DNA from: Curtobacterium sp. TC1
Lineage (GTDB): Bacteria > Actinomycetota > Actinomycetes > Actinomycetales > Microbacteriaceae
DNA length: 64,000 nucleotides
Direction of reading: 5' to 3'
Assembly: GCF_019844075.1 (NCBI RefSeq)
Contig: NZ_CP081964.1
Span: 3,658,001-3,722,000 of the forward strand
In this document: positions 35,159 to 44,050 of the stretch, one piece after another
Numbering within the stretch: the stretch's first letter is position 1
How the letters are laid out: every line of letters starts with the position of its first letter
Notes under the pieces: model-generated
Databases searched by the model: none
Seen by the model: the letters and a program-made list of their open reading frames with translations, nothing else
What the model was told of the DNA's origin: nothing
Translations under genes and position numbers: made by a program

Positions 35159-36321
35159 GACTGGTCGCCCCGCAGGTACTCCCCGACGCGTCCCTCGATG
35201 TCGTGGCCCTCGTAGAACCGAGGCACGCGGGTCCCGATGCGGCAGACGATCTCCTCGCCGATGGTGCCGAGCGAACGGCCCCAGTCGAGGACCGTCATCT
35301 CGTCGTGCTCGCCGGTGCCGAACAGCGTCACGGTGTCACCGGTCTGCACGTCGTCGTCGCCGACGTCGACGAGGAACTGGTCCATCGCGACACGGCCGGC
35401 GATCGGGTAGCGCTTGCCGCCGATCGCGACCTCGACGCGGCCCTGCGCCAGACGCGGGACGCCGTCCGCGTACCCGACGGGCACGAGCGCGAGGGTGGTC
35501 TCCGAGGTGGTGCGGTACGTGTAGTCGTACGAGACGCCGGTGTCGACGGGGACCCGCTTCGTCTTGGCGACCGAGGCCGTCAGGGTCATCACGGGTTCGA
35601 GCCCGAGGTCGGCGGCCGAGACACCGTCGGCGCCGGGGATGCCGAACAGGTTCGCACCCATCCGGACCATGTCCTTGCGGAACTCCTTGCGCTCCAAGCC
35701 GGCGAGCGATGCGGCGACGTGCTCCATCGGGACGTCGAGCCCCAGGTCCTCCGCGATCTCGATCGCGGCGTCGAACACGGCGACTGCGGCACTGTCCTCG
35801 TGGTCGGACGACTCGGCCAGGTGCGTGTACGCGGCGACGACCTCGATGCGGCCGTTCCGCCGGGCGTCGCGGGCGAGCTCGACGAGTGCGGGCCAGTCCG
35901 CCGGGGTCGCGCCGTCGCGGTGCAGCCCGGAGTCGACGCCGAGGTGCACCCGGGCCGGGCGCTGGTCGACGGCGTCGACGATGCGCTGCAGCTCGGCGAC
36001 GTTCGAGACGCCGAGGTCGACAGCCGAGTCGATGGCGTCGCGGAAGTCGAGGTCCGGGTCGTGCTGCCAGGTGAACAGGTGAACGTCCTCGCCGACGCCG
36101 ATCGACCGCAGGCGCAGGGCCGCGGGGACCGTGAGCACACCGATCCACCGGATGCCGGCGTCCACCGCGGCGAGCGCGATCGGTTCGAGGCCGTGCCCGT
36201 AGGCGTCGGCCTTCATGATCGCCATGACTGCGACGGGGTCCATCCACTCGCGGACCAGGTCGAGGTTCGCGCGGTAGGCGTCCAGGTCGATCCGTGCCTG
36301 GCGCAGGGGTGCGGAGCTCAC
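35155..36321 (-). CDS. alr: Alanine racemase family protein, copy 1 (downstream)
   Basis: PLP fold-type III racemase; 388 aa. Seen: IDLDAYRANLDLVREW, the PLP lysine K37 in MKADAYGHG, VHLGVDSGLHRDG, DMVRMGANLFGI, the catalytic tyrosine in GVSYDYTYR, PVGYADGVPR, and AGRVAMDQFLVDVGD. Both catalytic groups are present, so it should be active. Substrate may be Ala or another amino acid: the tandem neighbour is a second member, and this copy differs at the usual SAAxL and DxVRxGIALYG segments (it reads AASLAGL and DMVRMGANLFG). GTG start at 36321 overlaps the stop of the upstream alr by 4 bp. Confidence 0.9.
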   Translation of the reverse strand: MSSAPLRQARIDLDAYRANLDLVREWMDPVAVMAIMKADAYGHGLEPIALAAVDAGIRWIGVLTVPAALRLRSIGVGEDVHLFTWQHDPDLDFRDAIDSAVDLGVSNVAELQRIVDAVDQRPARVHLGVDSGLHRDGATPADWPALVELARDARRNGRIEVVAAYTHLAESSDHEDSAAVAVFDAAIEIAEDLGLDVPMEHVAASLAGLERKEFRKDMVRMGANLFGIPGADGVSAADLGLEPVMTLTASVAKTKRVPVDTGVSYDYTYRTTSETTLALVPVGYADGVPRLAQGRVEVAIGGKRYPIAGRVAMDQFLVDVGDDDVQTGDTVTLFGTGEHDEMTVLDWGRSLGTIGEEIVCRIGTRVPRFYEGHDIEGRVGEYLRGDQS

Positions 36322-37421
36322 GTCGTCCTCCGGTGCACGCTGTGGCCGACCCGGGCGACCACCTCGTAGTTGATGGTGCCGATCGCGGCGGCCCAGTCCT
36401 CGACCGCGGGGTCGCCGTTCGCCGGGTCGCCCCAGAGCACGGCTTCGTCGCCGATGCTGACGTCGGCGTCGCCGACGTCGACGTGCATGGCGTTCATCGC
36501 GACCCGTCCGACCACCGGGAACGTGCGGTCGCCGATCCGGACCGAGACCCGGTTGCCGAAGTCGCGGTCGAAGCCGTCGGCGTACCCGAGACCGATGACC
36601 GCGAGGCGGGTGTCGGTCGACGCCCGCCAGGTGTAGCCGTAGGACACGCCCTCGCCGGCGCGGACGTCGACGGTGCGGAGCACGGCAGCGGTCACACGCA
36701 TGGCCGGCCGGAGGCCGAGGTCGGCGGAGGTGCGATCGGCGAACGGGCTCAGGCCGTACAGGGCGAGTCCGACGCGGGACAGGTCGCGGCGCGTCTCCGG
36801 CACGGCGATGCTCGCGGCACTCGCGGCGAGGTGCACCAGGTCGGGCACGATCCCGTTCGCGGCGAGGCCGTCGAGCGCGCGCTGCAGTGCGGCGTCCTGG
36901 TCGAGGTCGTCCGTGCGCGACGCGTTGGACAGGTGCGACATCAGCCCCTCGACACGGGTGCGGTTGCCGCCCCTCGCCAGGGCCCCGGCGGTGGTGAACA
37001 GCTCGGCCCATTCGGACTCGACTGCACCGTTGCGACTCAGGCCGGTGTCGACGCAGATGTGCACGGCGCCGACCTCGGAATCGGCAGCGGCCGACAGCTG
37101 CTCGACGCTCGACACCGCCGGGGTGATGTCGTACTGCGCCGCGCGGCGGAAGTCCTCGTCGGGGGCGTGCAGCCACGCGAGGATCCGGACGTCCTCGTCG
37201 ATGCCACCCTGACGGAGCGCGACGGCTTCGTCGATGTCCGCGACGCCGAGCCACTCGGCACCGGCGTCCACGAAGGCCCGAGCGGCGTCGAGCGCGCCGT
37301 GGCCGTAGGCGTTGGCCTTGACCACCGCGATGACACCGGACGGTGCGACCTGCTCGGCGATCGTCGCGTAGTTCTCGATCAGGGCCTCACGGTCGACCGT
37401 CATCCCGGTGAACGCACTCAC
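36318..37421 (-). CDS. alr: Alanine racemase, copy 2 (upstream)
   Basis: PLP fold-type III racemase making D-alanine for peptidoglycan; 367 aa. Seen: MTVDREALIENYATIAEQV, PLP lysine K35 in VVKANAYGHGALD, VHICVDTGLSRNG, LAASAASIAVPETRRDLSRVGLALYGL (standard Alr pattern), the catalytic tyrosine in GVSYGYTWR, and GRVAMNAMHVDVGD. This copy keeps the more usual Alr residues and is the better candidate for the true D-Ala enzyme. Its start overlaps the acpS stop by 4 bp, so acpS-alr-alr-tsaE are translationally coupled. Confidence 0.93.
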   Translation of the reverse strand: MSAFTGMTVDREALIENYATIAEQVAPSGVIAVVKANAYGHGALDAARAFVDAGAEWLGVADIDEAVALRQGGIDEDVRILAWLHAPDEDFRRAAQYDITPAVSSVEQLSAAADSEVGAVHICVDTGLSRNGAVESEWAELFTTAGALARGGNRTRVEGLMSHLSNASRTDDLDQDAALQRALDGLAANGIVPDLVHLAASAASIAVPETRRDLSRVGLALYGLSPFADRTSADLGLRPAMRVTAAVLRTVDVRAGEGVSYGYTWRASTDTRLAVIGLGYADGFDRDFGNRVSVRIGDRTFPVVGRVAMNAMHVDVGDADVSIGDEAVLWGDPANGDPAVEDWAAAIGTINYEVVARVGHSVHRRTT

Positions 37422-37792
37422 TGAACCGTCCCCTCCAGGACCACGAACGCGGTCGCGATCCCTCCATCATGCGAGAGCGACAGGTGCACGCTCCTCACGC
37501 CACGCGCATCCGCCACCTGTCGCGCCTGTTGGTGCAGCGTCAGCGACGGGTTGCGCTGGTCGTCCGACACGACCTCGAGGTCCTGCCAGCTGAGCCCCGC
37601 GCTGGACCCGAAGGCCTTGATCAGGGCCTCCTTCGCCGCGAACCGTGCCGCGAGTGACGCGATCGGCCGTGGTTCGCCGTCACGGACCTGCTCGGCCGGG
37701 GTGAACAGTCGCGCACGCATCGCCGGCGTGCGCGACAGCACCCGCTCGAACCGCTCCAGGTCCACCACGTCGACCCCGATGCCGATGATCAT
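37418..37792 (-). CDS. acpS: Holo-[acyl-carrier-protein] synthase
   Basis: Transfers 4'-phosphopantetheine from CoA to acyl carrier protein; 124 aa, normal length. Seen: IIGIGVDVVDLERFERVL with the Mg-binding Asp8, ASLAARFAAKEALIKAFG containing the second Mg ligand Glu, and C-terminal VHLSLSHDGGIATAFVVLE. It starts 7 bp after the glmS stop, continuing the wall-precursor operon. Confidence 0.95.
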   Translation of the reverse strand: MIIGIGVDVVDLERFERVLSRTPAMRARLFTPAEQVRDGEPRPIASLAARFAAKEALIKAFGSSAGLSWQDLEVVSDDQRNPSLTLHQQARQVADARGVRSVHLSLSHDGGIATAFVVLEGTVQ

Positions 37793-37799
37793 CGTGCGA

Positions 37800-39647
37800 C
37801 TACTCGACGGTGACCGACTTCGCGAGGTTGCGCGGCTGGTCCACGTCGAGGCCCTTTGCCGCGGCGAGCTCCATGCCGAACATGTGCAGCGGCGCCACGG
37901 CGAGCAGCGGCTCGAACAGCGGGGTCGCGAGCGGGATCCGCAGGACCTCGTCCGCGAAGGGCAGCACGGCTGCGTCGCCCTCTTCCGCGATGGCGATCAC
38001 CCGGGCACCGCGGGCGCGGATCTCCTGGATGTTCGAGACGACCTTCGGGTGCAGCGAGCGCGGGTCACGCGGGGACGGCACGATGACGAAGACGATCTGG
38101 CCAGGCTCGATGAGCGCGATCGGGCCGTGCTTGAGCTCACCGGCAGCGAAGCCCTCGGCGTGGATGTACGCGAGTTCCTTGAGCTTGAGCGCACCCTCGA
38201 GCGCGATCGGGTAGCCGACGTGGCGGCCGAGGAACAGGACGCTGCGGGTGTCCGCCATCCAGCGCGCGAGGTCCTTGATGCCGGCGGCGTCGTCGATGGT
38301 CTGCTGCAACTTCGGGGCGAGGCCCTCGAGTTCCGCGACCTGCTCCGCGATCTGCGCGGTCGTGAGCGTGCCGCGCAGGGTGGCCAGGTGCAGTCCGAGC
38401 AGGTACAGCGCGACGCCCTGGGCGATGAAGGCCTTCGTCGAGGCCACGGCGACCTCGGGTCCGGCGTGCGTGTAGATCACGGCGTCGGACTCACGCGGGA
38501 TGGTCGCGCCCTGGGTGTTGCAGATCGACAGGACCTGCGCGCCCTGCTCGCGGGCGTACTTGACGGCCATCAGCGTGTCCATGGTCTCGCCGGACTGGCT
38601 GATCGAGACGACGAGCGTGCGGTCGTTCAGCACCGGGTCGCGGTAGCGGAACTCGTGCGCGAGCTCGACCTCGACCGGGATGCGGGCCCATTGCTCGATG
38701 GCGTACTTGCCGAGGATACCGGCGTACGCAGCGGTGCCGCAGGCGATCACGATGACGCGGTCGACCGTCGCCAGGCGCTCGGCGATCGGGTCGAGGTCGG
38801 TCAGGGTGACGGCGCCGTCGTGGACGCGGCCGAGGATCGTCTTGGCGACGGCCTCGGGCTCCTCGCTGATCTCCTTCGCCATGAACGAGGACCACCCGCC
38901 CTTGTCGGCGGCGGAGGCGTCCCAGTTCACCTCGAACTCGCTCGGCGTGGCCGGGGTGCCGTCGAAGTGGATGACGTCGACGCCGTCGGGGCGGATCGTG
39001 GCGATCTCGTCCTGCCCGATCGACAGCGCCCGCTGCGTGTACGCGACGAACGCGGCGACGTCCGAGCCCATGAAGTTCTCGCCGTCGCCGAGGCCGACCA
39101 CGAGCGGGGAGTTGCGACGGGCACCGACGACGACGCCGGGCTGGTCGGCGTGCACGACGAGGAGCGTGAACGCCCCGTCCAGTCGCTGCACGGCCTGCTG
39201 CATTGCGGCGGTCAGGTCACCGGTCTCGCGGAACGCCCGACCGACCAGGTGCGCGGCGACCTCGGAATCGGTCTCGCTGCGGAACTCGATGCCCTCGGCC
39301 TGCAGTTCGGCGCGCAGCTCGGAGAAGTTCTCGATGATGCCGTTGTGGATGAGGGCGAGCTTGTCGCCGTCGGCCAGGTGCGGGTGCGCGTTGCCGTCGG
39401 TCGGGCCACCGTGGGTCGCCCAGCGGGTGTGCCCGATGCCCGTGGTGCCGTCCGGGATCGGCGACGACTCGAGCTCGTCGACGAGGGCCTGGAGCTTGCC
39501 CGCCTTCTTGGCGGAGACGAGGTCCCCCGCGGGGTCGACCACGGCGATGCCCGCCGAGTCGTAGCCGCGGTACTCGAGGCGACGGAGGCCACCGAGGAGG
39601 ACGTCCTGGCTGCTGTTGCTGCCGACGTAGCCGACGATTCCACACAT
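37800..39647 (-). CDS. glmS: Glutamine:fructose-6-phosphate aminotransferase
   Basis: Makes glucosamine-6-phosphate from fructose-6-phosphate and glutamine, the first step to UDP-GlcNAc; 615 aa. Seen: the N-terminal nucleophile Cys2 in MCGIVGYVG, LRRLEYRGYDSAGIA, HTRWATHGGPTD, two SIS domains (VIACGTAAYAGILGKY; ALEGALKLKELAYIHAEGF), and the C-terminal PRNLAKSVTVE. The ATG at 39647 is fixed by the need for Cys2. No glmS-ribozyme-like element is visible upstream. Product flows to GlmM, encoded nearby at 41.4-42.8 kb. Confidence 0.97.
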   Translation of the reverse strand: MCGIVGYVGSNSSQDVLLGGLRRLEYRGYDSAGIAVVDPAGDLVSAKKAGKLQALVDELESSPIPDGTTGIGHTRWATHGGPTDGNAHPHLADGDKLALIHNGIIENFSELRAELQAEGIEFRSETDSEVAAHLVGRAFRETGDLTAAMQQAVQRLDGAFTLLVVHADQPGVVVGARRNSPLVVGLGDGENFMGSDVAAFVAYTQRALSIGQDEIATIRPDGVDVIHFDGTPATPSEFEVNWDASAADKGGWSSFMAKEISEEPEAVAKTILGRVHDGAVTLTDLDPIAERLATVDRVIVIACGTAAYAGILGKYAIEQWARIPVEVELAHEFRYRDPVLNDRTLVVSISQSGETMDTLMAVKYAREQGAQVLSICNTQGATIPRESDAVIYTHAGPEVAVASTKAFIAQGVALYLLGLHLATLRGTLTTAQIAEQVAELEGLAPKLQQTIDDAAGIKDLARWMADTRSVLFLGRHVGYPIALEGALKLKELAYIHAEGFAAGELKHGPIALIEPGQIVFVIVPSPRDPRSLHPKVVSNIQEIRARGARVIAIAEEGDAAVLPFADEVLRIPLATPLFEPLLAVAPLHMFGMELAAAKGLDVDQPRNLAKSVTVE

Positions 39648-39717
39648 GGAAGCGATCCTACGGTCTGCCTGAGCGCGCACCCTGCGAAGCAGCAGGGCTG
39701 GGGATAACGTTTCGGCC

Positions 39718-40203
39718 ATGGGACGCTTCGACGACATCGCCATCACCACGCTGCACGGCGAGGACACCACGTTCGGTTCGTACGCGGACAAGGCGGTGCT
39801 GGTCGTGAACGTGGCGTCGCGGTGCGGCCTCGCCCCGCAGTACGAGCAGCTCGAGGCCCTCCAGAAGCAGTACGGCCCTCGGGGCTTCACGGTCCTCGGG
39901 TTCCCGAGCAACCAGTTCCTGCAGGAGCTCGGCTCGTCCGAGGCCATCGACGAGTACTGCTCCACCACGTGGGGCGTCACCTTCCCGATGTCCGAGAAGG
40001 TCAAGGTGAACGGCAAGAGCGCGCACCCGCTCTACCAGGCGCTCAAGGAGACCCCGGACGCCGACGGCAAGGCCGGACGGGTCAGCTGGAACTTCGAGAA
40101 GTTCCTCGTCGCGCCCGACGGCACCGTCTCGCGCTTCCGTCCGACCACGAAGCCGGACGCCCCCGAGGTGATCGCGGCCATCGAGGCCGCCCTGCCCGCC
40201 TGA
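39718..40203 (+). CDS. Glutathione peroxidase family (thiol peroxidase) protein
   Basis: A 161-residue GPx-fold peroxidase. Seen: LVVNVASRCGLAPQYEQLEALQKQYG with the peroxidatic Cys (not Sec), GFPSNQFLQELGSSEAIDEYC containing the catalytic Gln and a possible resolving Cys, and VSWNFEKFLVAPDG with the catalytic Trp. Actinobacteria of this kind use mycothiol and thioredoxin, so thioredoxin is the likely reductant; this is inferred. The gene sits alone between glmS (divergent) and coaA, with a long hairpin after it. Confidence 0.92.
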   Translation: MGRFDDIAITTLHGEDTTFGSYADKAVLVVNVASRCGLAPQYEQLEALQKQYGPRGFTVLGFPSNQFLQELGSSEAIDEYCSTTWGVTFPMSEKVKVNGKSAHPLYQALKETPDADGKAGRVSWNFEKFLVAPDGTVSRFRPTTKPDAPEVIAAIEAALPA

Positions 40204-40237
40204 CGCGTCGCGTCCTGCGGACACGCACCGAGCACTG

Positions 40238-40293
40238 GACGGGAGGCCCGGGGTACGTGAGCCGACCGGCTCACGTACCCCGGGCCTCCCGTC
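40238..40293 (+). terminator. Long hairpin after the peroxidase gene, built from two inverted CGGGCCTCCCGTC repeats
   Basis: Perfect 26-bp inverted repeat (40238-40263 and 40268-40293) with a GACC loop. The outer 13 bp of each arm are the dispersed GACGGGAGGCCCG repeat described in the findings. It lies 34 bp after the peroxidase stop and 15 bp before coaA. Confidence 0.8.
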
Positions 40294-40308
40294 TGTACGC
40301 TCGTCCCC

Positions 40309-41253
40309 ATGCCGATCCCGGAGACCGCCGTCGCGCACCCGACCCCGTTCGTGGAGATCCCGCGCAACGAGTGGTCGCAGCTCGCACCCAAGGAGCACCT
40401 GTCGCTCACCGAGACCGAGGTCGTGCAGCTGCGCGGCCTCGGTGACCGGTTGGACATGCAGGAGGTGCAGGAGGTCTACCTCCCGTTGTCGCGGCTGCTC
40501 ACGCTGTACGCCGCCGGTGCCCGCGATCTGCACGCTGAGACGAGCCGGTTCCTGGGTGAGCGAGCCGGACGCACGCCGTTCGTCATCGGTGTCGCCGGGT
40601 CCGTCGCCGTCGGCAAGTCGACCGTCGCCCGTCTGCTGCGTGAGCTGACGAAGCGCTGGCCGGACACCCCTCGGGTCGAGCTCGTGACGACCGACGGCTT
40701 CCTGTACCCGAACGCCGAGCTCGAGCGCCGGGGGATCATGGACCGCAAGGGCTTCCCGGAGTCGTACGACCGTCGCTCTCTGCTGCGGTTCGTCAGCCAG
40801 GTGAAGAGCGGCGCGACCGAGGTCCGGGCGCCGTACTACTCGCACCTGGTCTACGACATCGTTCCGGACGCCGAGATCGTCGTCCGACAGCCGGACATCC
40901 TCATCGTCGAGGGGCTGAACGTCCTCGCCCCGCCGGTGCACGGACGGCTGGCGCTGTCCGACCTGTTCGACTTCACGATCTACGTCGACGCGAAGACCAA
41001 GGACATCGAGTCCTGGTACGTCGACCGGTTCCTCGCCCTGCAGGAAGAGGCGTTCTCGAGCCCGGACTCGTTCTTCCACCGGTTCGCGTCGCTCTCACGC
41101 GAGGACGCGGTCGAGACGGCGACGCAGGTGTGGCGGGCGATCAACGAGCCGAACCTGCTCGAGAACGTGCTGCCGACGCGCTCCCGCGCGACCCTGGTGC
41201 TGAAGAAGGGCGCGAACCACAAGGTGAACTCGGTCCTGCTCCGCAAGATCTGA
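40309..41253 (+). CDS. coaA: Type I pantothenate kinase
   Basis: Phosphorylates pantothenate, the first step of CoA synthesis; 314 aa, E. coli CoaA type. Seen: P-loop GSVAVGKST at residues 97-105, [16 protein letters not shown], the conserved [27 protein letters not shown], and [18 protein letters not shown]. The ATG at 40309 is 15 bp from the preceding hairpin, so its promoter probably lies in or before that repeat or the gene depends on read-through. It converges on glmM across a 174-bp gap that carries a tandem repeat and hairpin. Confidence 0.96.
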   Translation: MPIPETAVAHPTPFVEIPRNEWSQLAPKEHLSLTETEVVQLRGLGDRLDMQEVQEVYLPLSRLLTLYAAGARDLHAETSRFLGERAGRTPFVIGVAGSVAVGKSTVARLLRELTKRWPDTPRVELVTTDGFLYPNAELERRGIMDRKGFPESYDRRSLLRFVSQVKSGATEVRAPYYSHLVYDIVPDAEIVVRQPDILIVEGLNVLAPPVHGRLALSDLFDFTIYVDAKTKDIESWYVDRFLALQEEAFSSPDSFFHRFASLSREDAVETATQVWRAINEPNLLENVLPTRSRATLVLKKGANHKVNSVLLRKI

Positions 41254-41324
41254 GCTGTGCGGGCCGCGGCACCGCACAGGGAAGCGTGGGCACGGGCGCG
41301 GCGTCGCGCCCCGGTACGGGCATC

Positions 41325-41346
41325 GCGCCCCGAAGAGTCGGGGCGC
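41325..41346. terminator. Hairpin between coaA and glmM
   Basis: 9-bp stem GCGCCCCGA / TCGGGGCGC with loop AGAG, in the gap between two convergent genes. It could serve either direction. Confidence 0.45.
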
Positions 41347-41363
41347 AACGACCGCCGCGGGGC

Positions 41364-41409
41364 GCGGGCGCCGACCCCAGCGGGCCGACCCCAGCGGGCG
41401 CCGACCCCA
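41364..41409. repeat. Three tandem copies of GCGGGCGCCGACCCCA
   Basis: Units at 41364-41379, 41380-41393 (two bases shorter) and 41394-41409. They fill most of the space before the glmM stop. Seen directly; role unknown. Confidence 0.8.
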
Positions 41410-41427
41410 GCCCCGAGCAGACTCGCC

Positions 41428-42801
41428 CTACGCGGCGTCGAGCGCCAAGCGCTCCTGCACGACGGCGGCGAGCTCCTCGGCGATGCGCTGGGCGTCGTCC
41501 TGCGAAGCGGCCTCGACCATCACGCGCACCACGGGCTCGGTGCCCGACGGTCGGAGCAGCACGCGCCCGGTGTCCCCGAGCGCTGCCGACGCCGCGGCGA
41601 CGGCGTCCTGCACGCCCTGGTCGGCGAGTCCGTGACGGTCGACGCCCCGGACGTTGAGCAGGACCTGCGGGAACACCGTCATGCACGAGGCGAGCTCCTG
41701 CAGGGACTTGCCCGTTCGCGCCATCTCGGCGACCAGGTGCAGCCCGGTCAGGATGCCGTCGCCCGTGGTGGCGTACTCGTTGAAGATGATGTGGCCGGAC
41801 TGCTCGCCACCGATGGAGTAGTCGCCCTCGGTCATCTTCTCGAGCACGTACCGGTCACCCACGCCGGCCTCGATCACGGTGATGCCCGCGTCGGCCATCG
41901 CCCGCTTGAGGCCGAGGTTGGACATGACCGTCGCGACGAGGGTGTCGTCCTTCAGCCGACCGCGTTCCTGCAGCGACAGCGCCAGGATCGCCATGATCTG
42001 GTCACCGTCGATGGCGTTGCCCGCGGCGTCCACGGCCAGGCAGCGATCCGCGTCGCCGTCGTGCGCGATGCCGACGTCCGCGCCGTGCTCGAGCACCGCA
42101 CGGGCCAGGTTGTCGATGTGGGTCGAACCGACACCGTCGTTGATGTTCCAGCCGTCAGGGTCGGCACCGATGAGCGTCACGCGTGCCCCGGCGTTCACGA
42201 ACACCTCGGGCGAGACGCCGGCGGCGGCACCGTTGGCGCAGTCGAGCACGACGTGGATGCCGTCGAGCCGGTGCGGCAGCGTGCCGAGCAGGTGGACGAC
42301 GTAGCGGTCCTCGGCGTCGGCGAACCGCGAGATGCGCCCGACGTCGATGCCGGTGGGGGTCGGCGCGGAGTGGTCGTGCATGGCCGCTTCGATGCGGTCC
42401 TCGACCTCGTCCGGCAGCTTGCGACCACCCGTTGCGAAGAACTTGATCCCGTTGTCCGGGGCGGGGTTGTGCGACGCGGAGATCATCACGCCGAAGTCGG
42501 CGTCGATGTCCGCGACGAGGAACGCCGCAGCGGGGGTTGGGATGACCCCGGCGTCGAGGACGTCGACGCCGGCGGAGGCGAGTCCGGCCGCGACAGCGGA
42601 ACCGAGGAACTCACCGGAGACGCGCGGGTCGCGCGCCAGGACCGCGCGCGGGCGCGGCCGACCGGACGCCCGGCGGGCGTCGGCATGGTGTCCGTGTGTG
42701 AGGACGGCCGCGCTCGCCTGGGCAAGACCCAGCGCGAGCGCGGCCGTCAGCTCGCCGTTGGCGAGACCACGAACCCCGTCGGTACCGAACAGACGCGGCA
42801 T
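41428..42801 (-). CDS. glmM: Phosphoglucosamine mutase
   Basis: Converts glucosamine-6-phosphate to glucosamine-1-phosphate for UDP-GlcNAc and peptidoglycan synthesis; 457 aa. Seen: [18 protein letters not shown] at the N-terminus, the phosphoserine loop [16 protein letters not shown] (Ser110), the Mg loop [21 protein letters not shown], and C-terminal [16 protein letters not shown] Pro/Arg-rich insert at about residues 38-52 is longer than in E. coli. It begins 22 bp after the rpsI stop and is probably in the rplM-rpsI-glmM transcript. Confidence 0.96.
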   Translation of the reverse strand: MPRLFGTDGVRGLANGELTAALALGLAQASAAVLTHGHHADARRASGRPRPRAVLARDPRVSGEFLGSAVAAGLASAGVDVLDAGVIPTPAAAFLVADIDADFGVMISASHNPAPDNGIKFFATGGRKLPDEVEDRIEAAMHDHSAPTPTGIDVGRISRFADAEDRYVVHLLGTLPHRLDGIHVVLDCANGAAAGVSPEVFVNAGARVTLIGADPDGWNINDGVGSTHIDNLARAVLEHGADVGIAHDGDADRCLAVDAAGNAIDGDQIMAILALSLQERGRLKDDTLVATVMSNLGLKRAMADAGITVIEAGVGDRYVLEKMTEGDYSIGGEQSGHIIFNEYATTGDGILTGLHLVAEMARTGKSLQELASCMTVFPQVLLNVRGVDRHGLADQGVQDAVAAASAALGDTGRVLLRPSGTEPVVRVMVEAASQDDAQRIAEELAAVVQERLALDAA

Positions 42802-42823
42802 TGCGATCTTCAGCCGGTGACGA

Positions 42824-43309
42824 CTAGCGCTTCGAGAACTGCGAAGCCTTGCGGGCCTTCTTGAGACCGGCCTTCTTGCGCTCGATGACGCGGGCGTCAC
42901 GGGTGAGGAAGCCGGCCTTCTTGAGGGTCGCGCGGTTGTTCTCGCGGTCGATCTCGTTCAGGGTGCGGGCGATGGCGAGGCGGAGCGCGCCGGCCTGACC
43001 CGAGGGGCCGCCACCGGTGATGCGGGCGACGACGTCGTACGAGCCGAGGAGCTCGAGGACCTTGAACGGGTCGTTGATGAGCTGCTGGTGCAGCTTGTTC
43101 GGGAAGTAGTCCTCGAGCGAGCGACCGTTCACGACGAACGTGCCGGAGCCCGGGACGAGGCGAACGCGCGCGATGGCCTCCTTGCGGCGCCCGACGGCAC
43201 CGCCGGAGACGTTGAGGATCTGACGGGGAGCGGCCTCGGCAGCGGCGGGTGCGCTCTCCGTGGTGAAGCTCTCCGGGGTCTGGTCGAGGGAATCAGCGAT
43301 CTGAGCCAT
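42824..43309 (-). CDS. rpsI: 30S ribosomal protein S9
   Basis: Small-subunit protein uS9; 161 aa. Seen: the conserved core [19 protein letters not shown] at about residues 40-58, [21 protein letters not shown], and the basic C-terminal [13 protein letters not shown] whose last Arg reaches the P-site tRNA. The first 30 residues are an acidic/Ala-rich extension ([18 protein letters not shown]) usual in actinobacteria and absent from E. coli S9. It follows rplM by 37 bp. Confidence 0.97.
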   Translation of the reverse strand: MAQIADSLDQTPESFTTESAPAAAEAAPRQILNVSGGAVGRRKEAIARVRLVPGSGTFVVNGRSLEDYFPNKLHQQLINDPFKVLELLGSYDVVARITGGGPSGQAGALRLAIARTLNEIDRENNRATLKKAGFLTRDARVIERKKAGLKKARKASQFSKR

Positions 43310-43346
43310 GAGTTTCTCTATGTCCTTGAAGTCGTCGTGGCCGGAA

Positions 43347-43793
43347 CTACTGTGCGACCTGGTCGAAGATGTACGCCTTGGGCTGCTGCGCGGAGTGCGG
43401 GTGCTCCGCGCCGGCGTAGACCTTCAGCTTCTTGAGCTGCTCGCGACCGAGGGTGTTCTTCGGCAGCATGCCGCGGATCGCCTTCTCGACGGCGCGGGTG
43501 GGGTGCTTCTCGAGCATCTCCGGGTAGGAGGTCGCCGTGAGGCCGCCCGGGTAGCCCGAGTGGCGGTAGTAGACCTTCTTCGCGAGCTTCGAGCCGGTCA
43601 GGGCGACCTTGTCGGCGTTCACGATGATGACGTAGTCACCCATGTCCATGTGCTGGGCGAAGGTGGCCTTGTGCTTGCCGCGCAGGAGCGCCGCGGCGTG
43701 GGTGGCGAGACGGCCGAGGACGACGTCGGTCGCGTCGATGACGATCCAGTCGTGCTGGACGTCTGCCGGCTTCGGTGAGAACGTGCGAGTCAC
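43347..43793 (-). CDS. rplM: 50S ribosomal protein L13
   Basis: Large-subunit protein uL13; 148 aa. Seen: [54 protein letters not shown], and [13 protein letters not shown]. The start is GTG at 43793, which gives the normal [16 protein letters not shown] beginning; longer frames add a non-conserved Arg-rich stretch. First gene of the rplM-rpsI operon; a promoter is visible at 43934-43963. Confidence 0.96.
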   Translation of the reverse strand: MTRTFSPKPADVQHDWIVIDATDVVLGRLATHAAALLRGKHKATFAQHMDMGDYVIIVNADKVALTGSKLAKKVYYRHSGYPGGLTATSYPEMLEKHPTRAVEKAIRGMLPKNTLGREQLKKLKVYAGAEHPHSAQQPKAYIFDQVAQ

Positions 43794-43933
43794 AGGAGTG
43801 CTGCTTTCGTGTCGAGGTGAGGAGTCCGTGAATCCCACTCCGGTCGGGGTTCCCCGCGGCAGAAGCCGGCGGAACGCCCGGGTGGAGGGCTCATCTGACT
43901 GTCCGGCGCGCGTGGCGCACAGACCAAGGTGAG

Positions 43934-43963
43934 AGCCTAGCGGATCCGGGTCGCGTCGGTCAA
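43934..43963 (-). promoter_or_regulatory. rplM-rpsI promoter
   Basis: On the minus strand TTGACC (43963-43958) and TAGGCT (43939-43934) are 18 bp apart, a good vegetative promoter. It leaves a leader of about 135 nt before rplM, long enough for autoregulation by L13, though I see no clear binding structure. Confidence 0.65.
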
Positions 43964-43976
43964 ACGCAGCCACTGC

Positions 43977-44020
43977 CGGACGGGAGGCCCGTGACCGCCT
44001 GACCACGGGCCTCCCGTCCG
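43977..44020 (-). terminator. Hairpin after the nuclease gene, carrying two inverted CGGACGGGAGGCCCG repeats
   Basis: Perfect 17-bp inverted repeat CGGACGGGAGGCCCGTG / CACGGGCCTCCCGTCCG with a 10-nt loop. It lies between the exeM stop and the rplM promoter and would stop transcription from exeM into the ribosomal operon. Confidence 0.8.
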
Positions 44021-44050
44021 TCCTGCACTCGCGCCCACGGCGCGGGGTGA

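Noticed and set aside
39648..39717. glmS-type ribozyme before glmS
   Set aside because: The 70-bp gap is too short, and no pseudoknot core is visible; that ribozyme is mainly known from Firmicutes.
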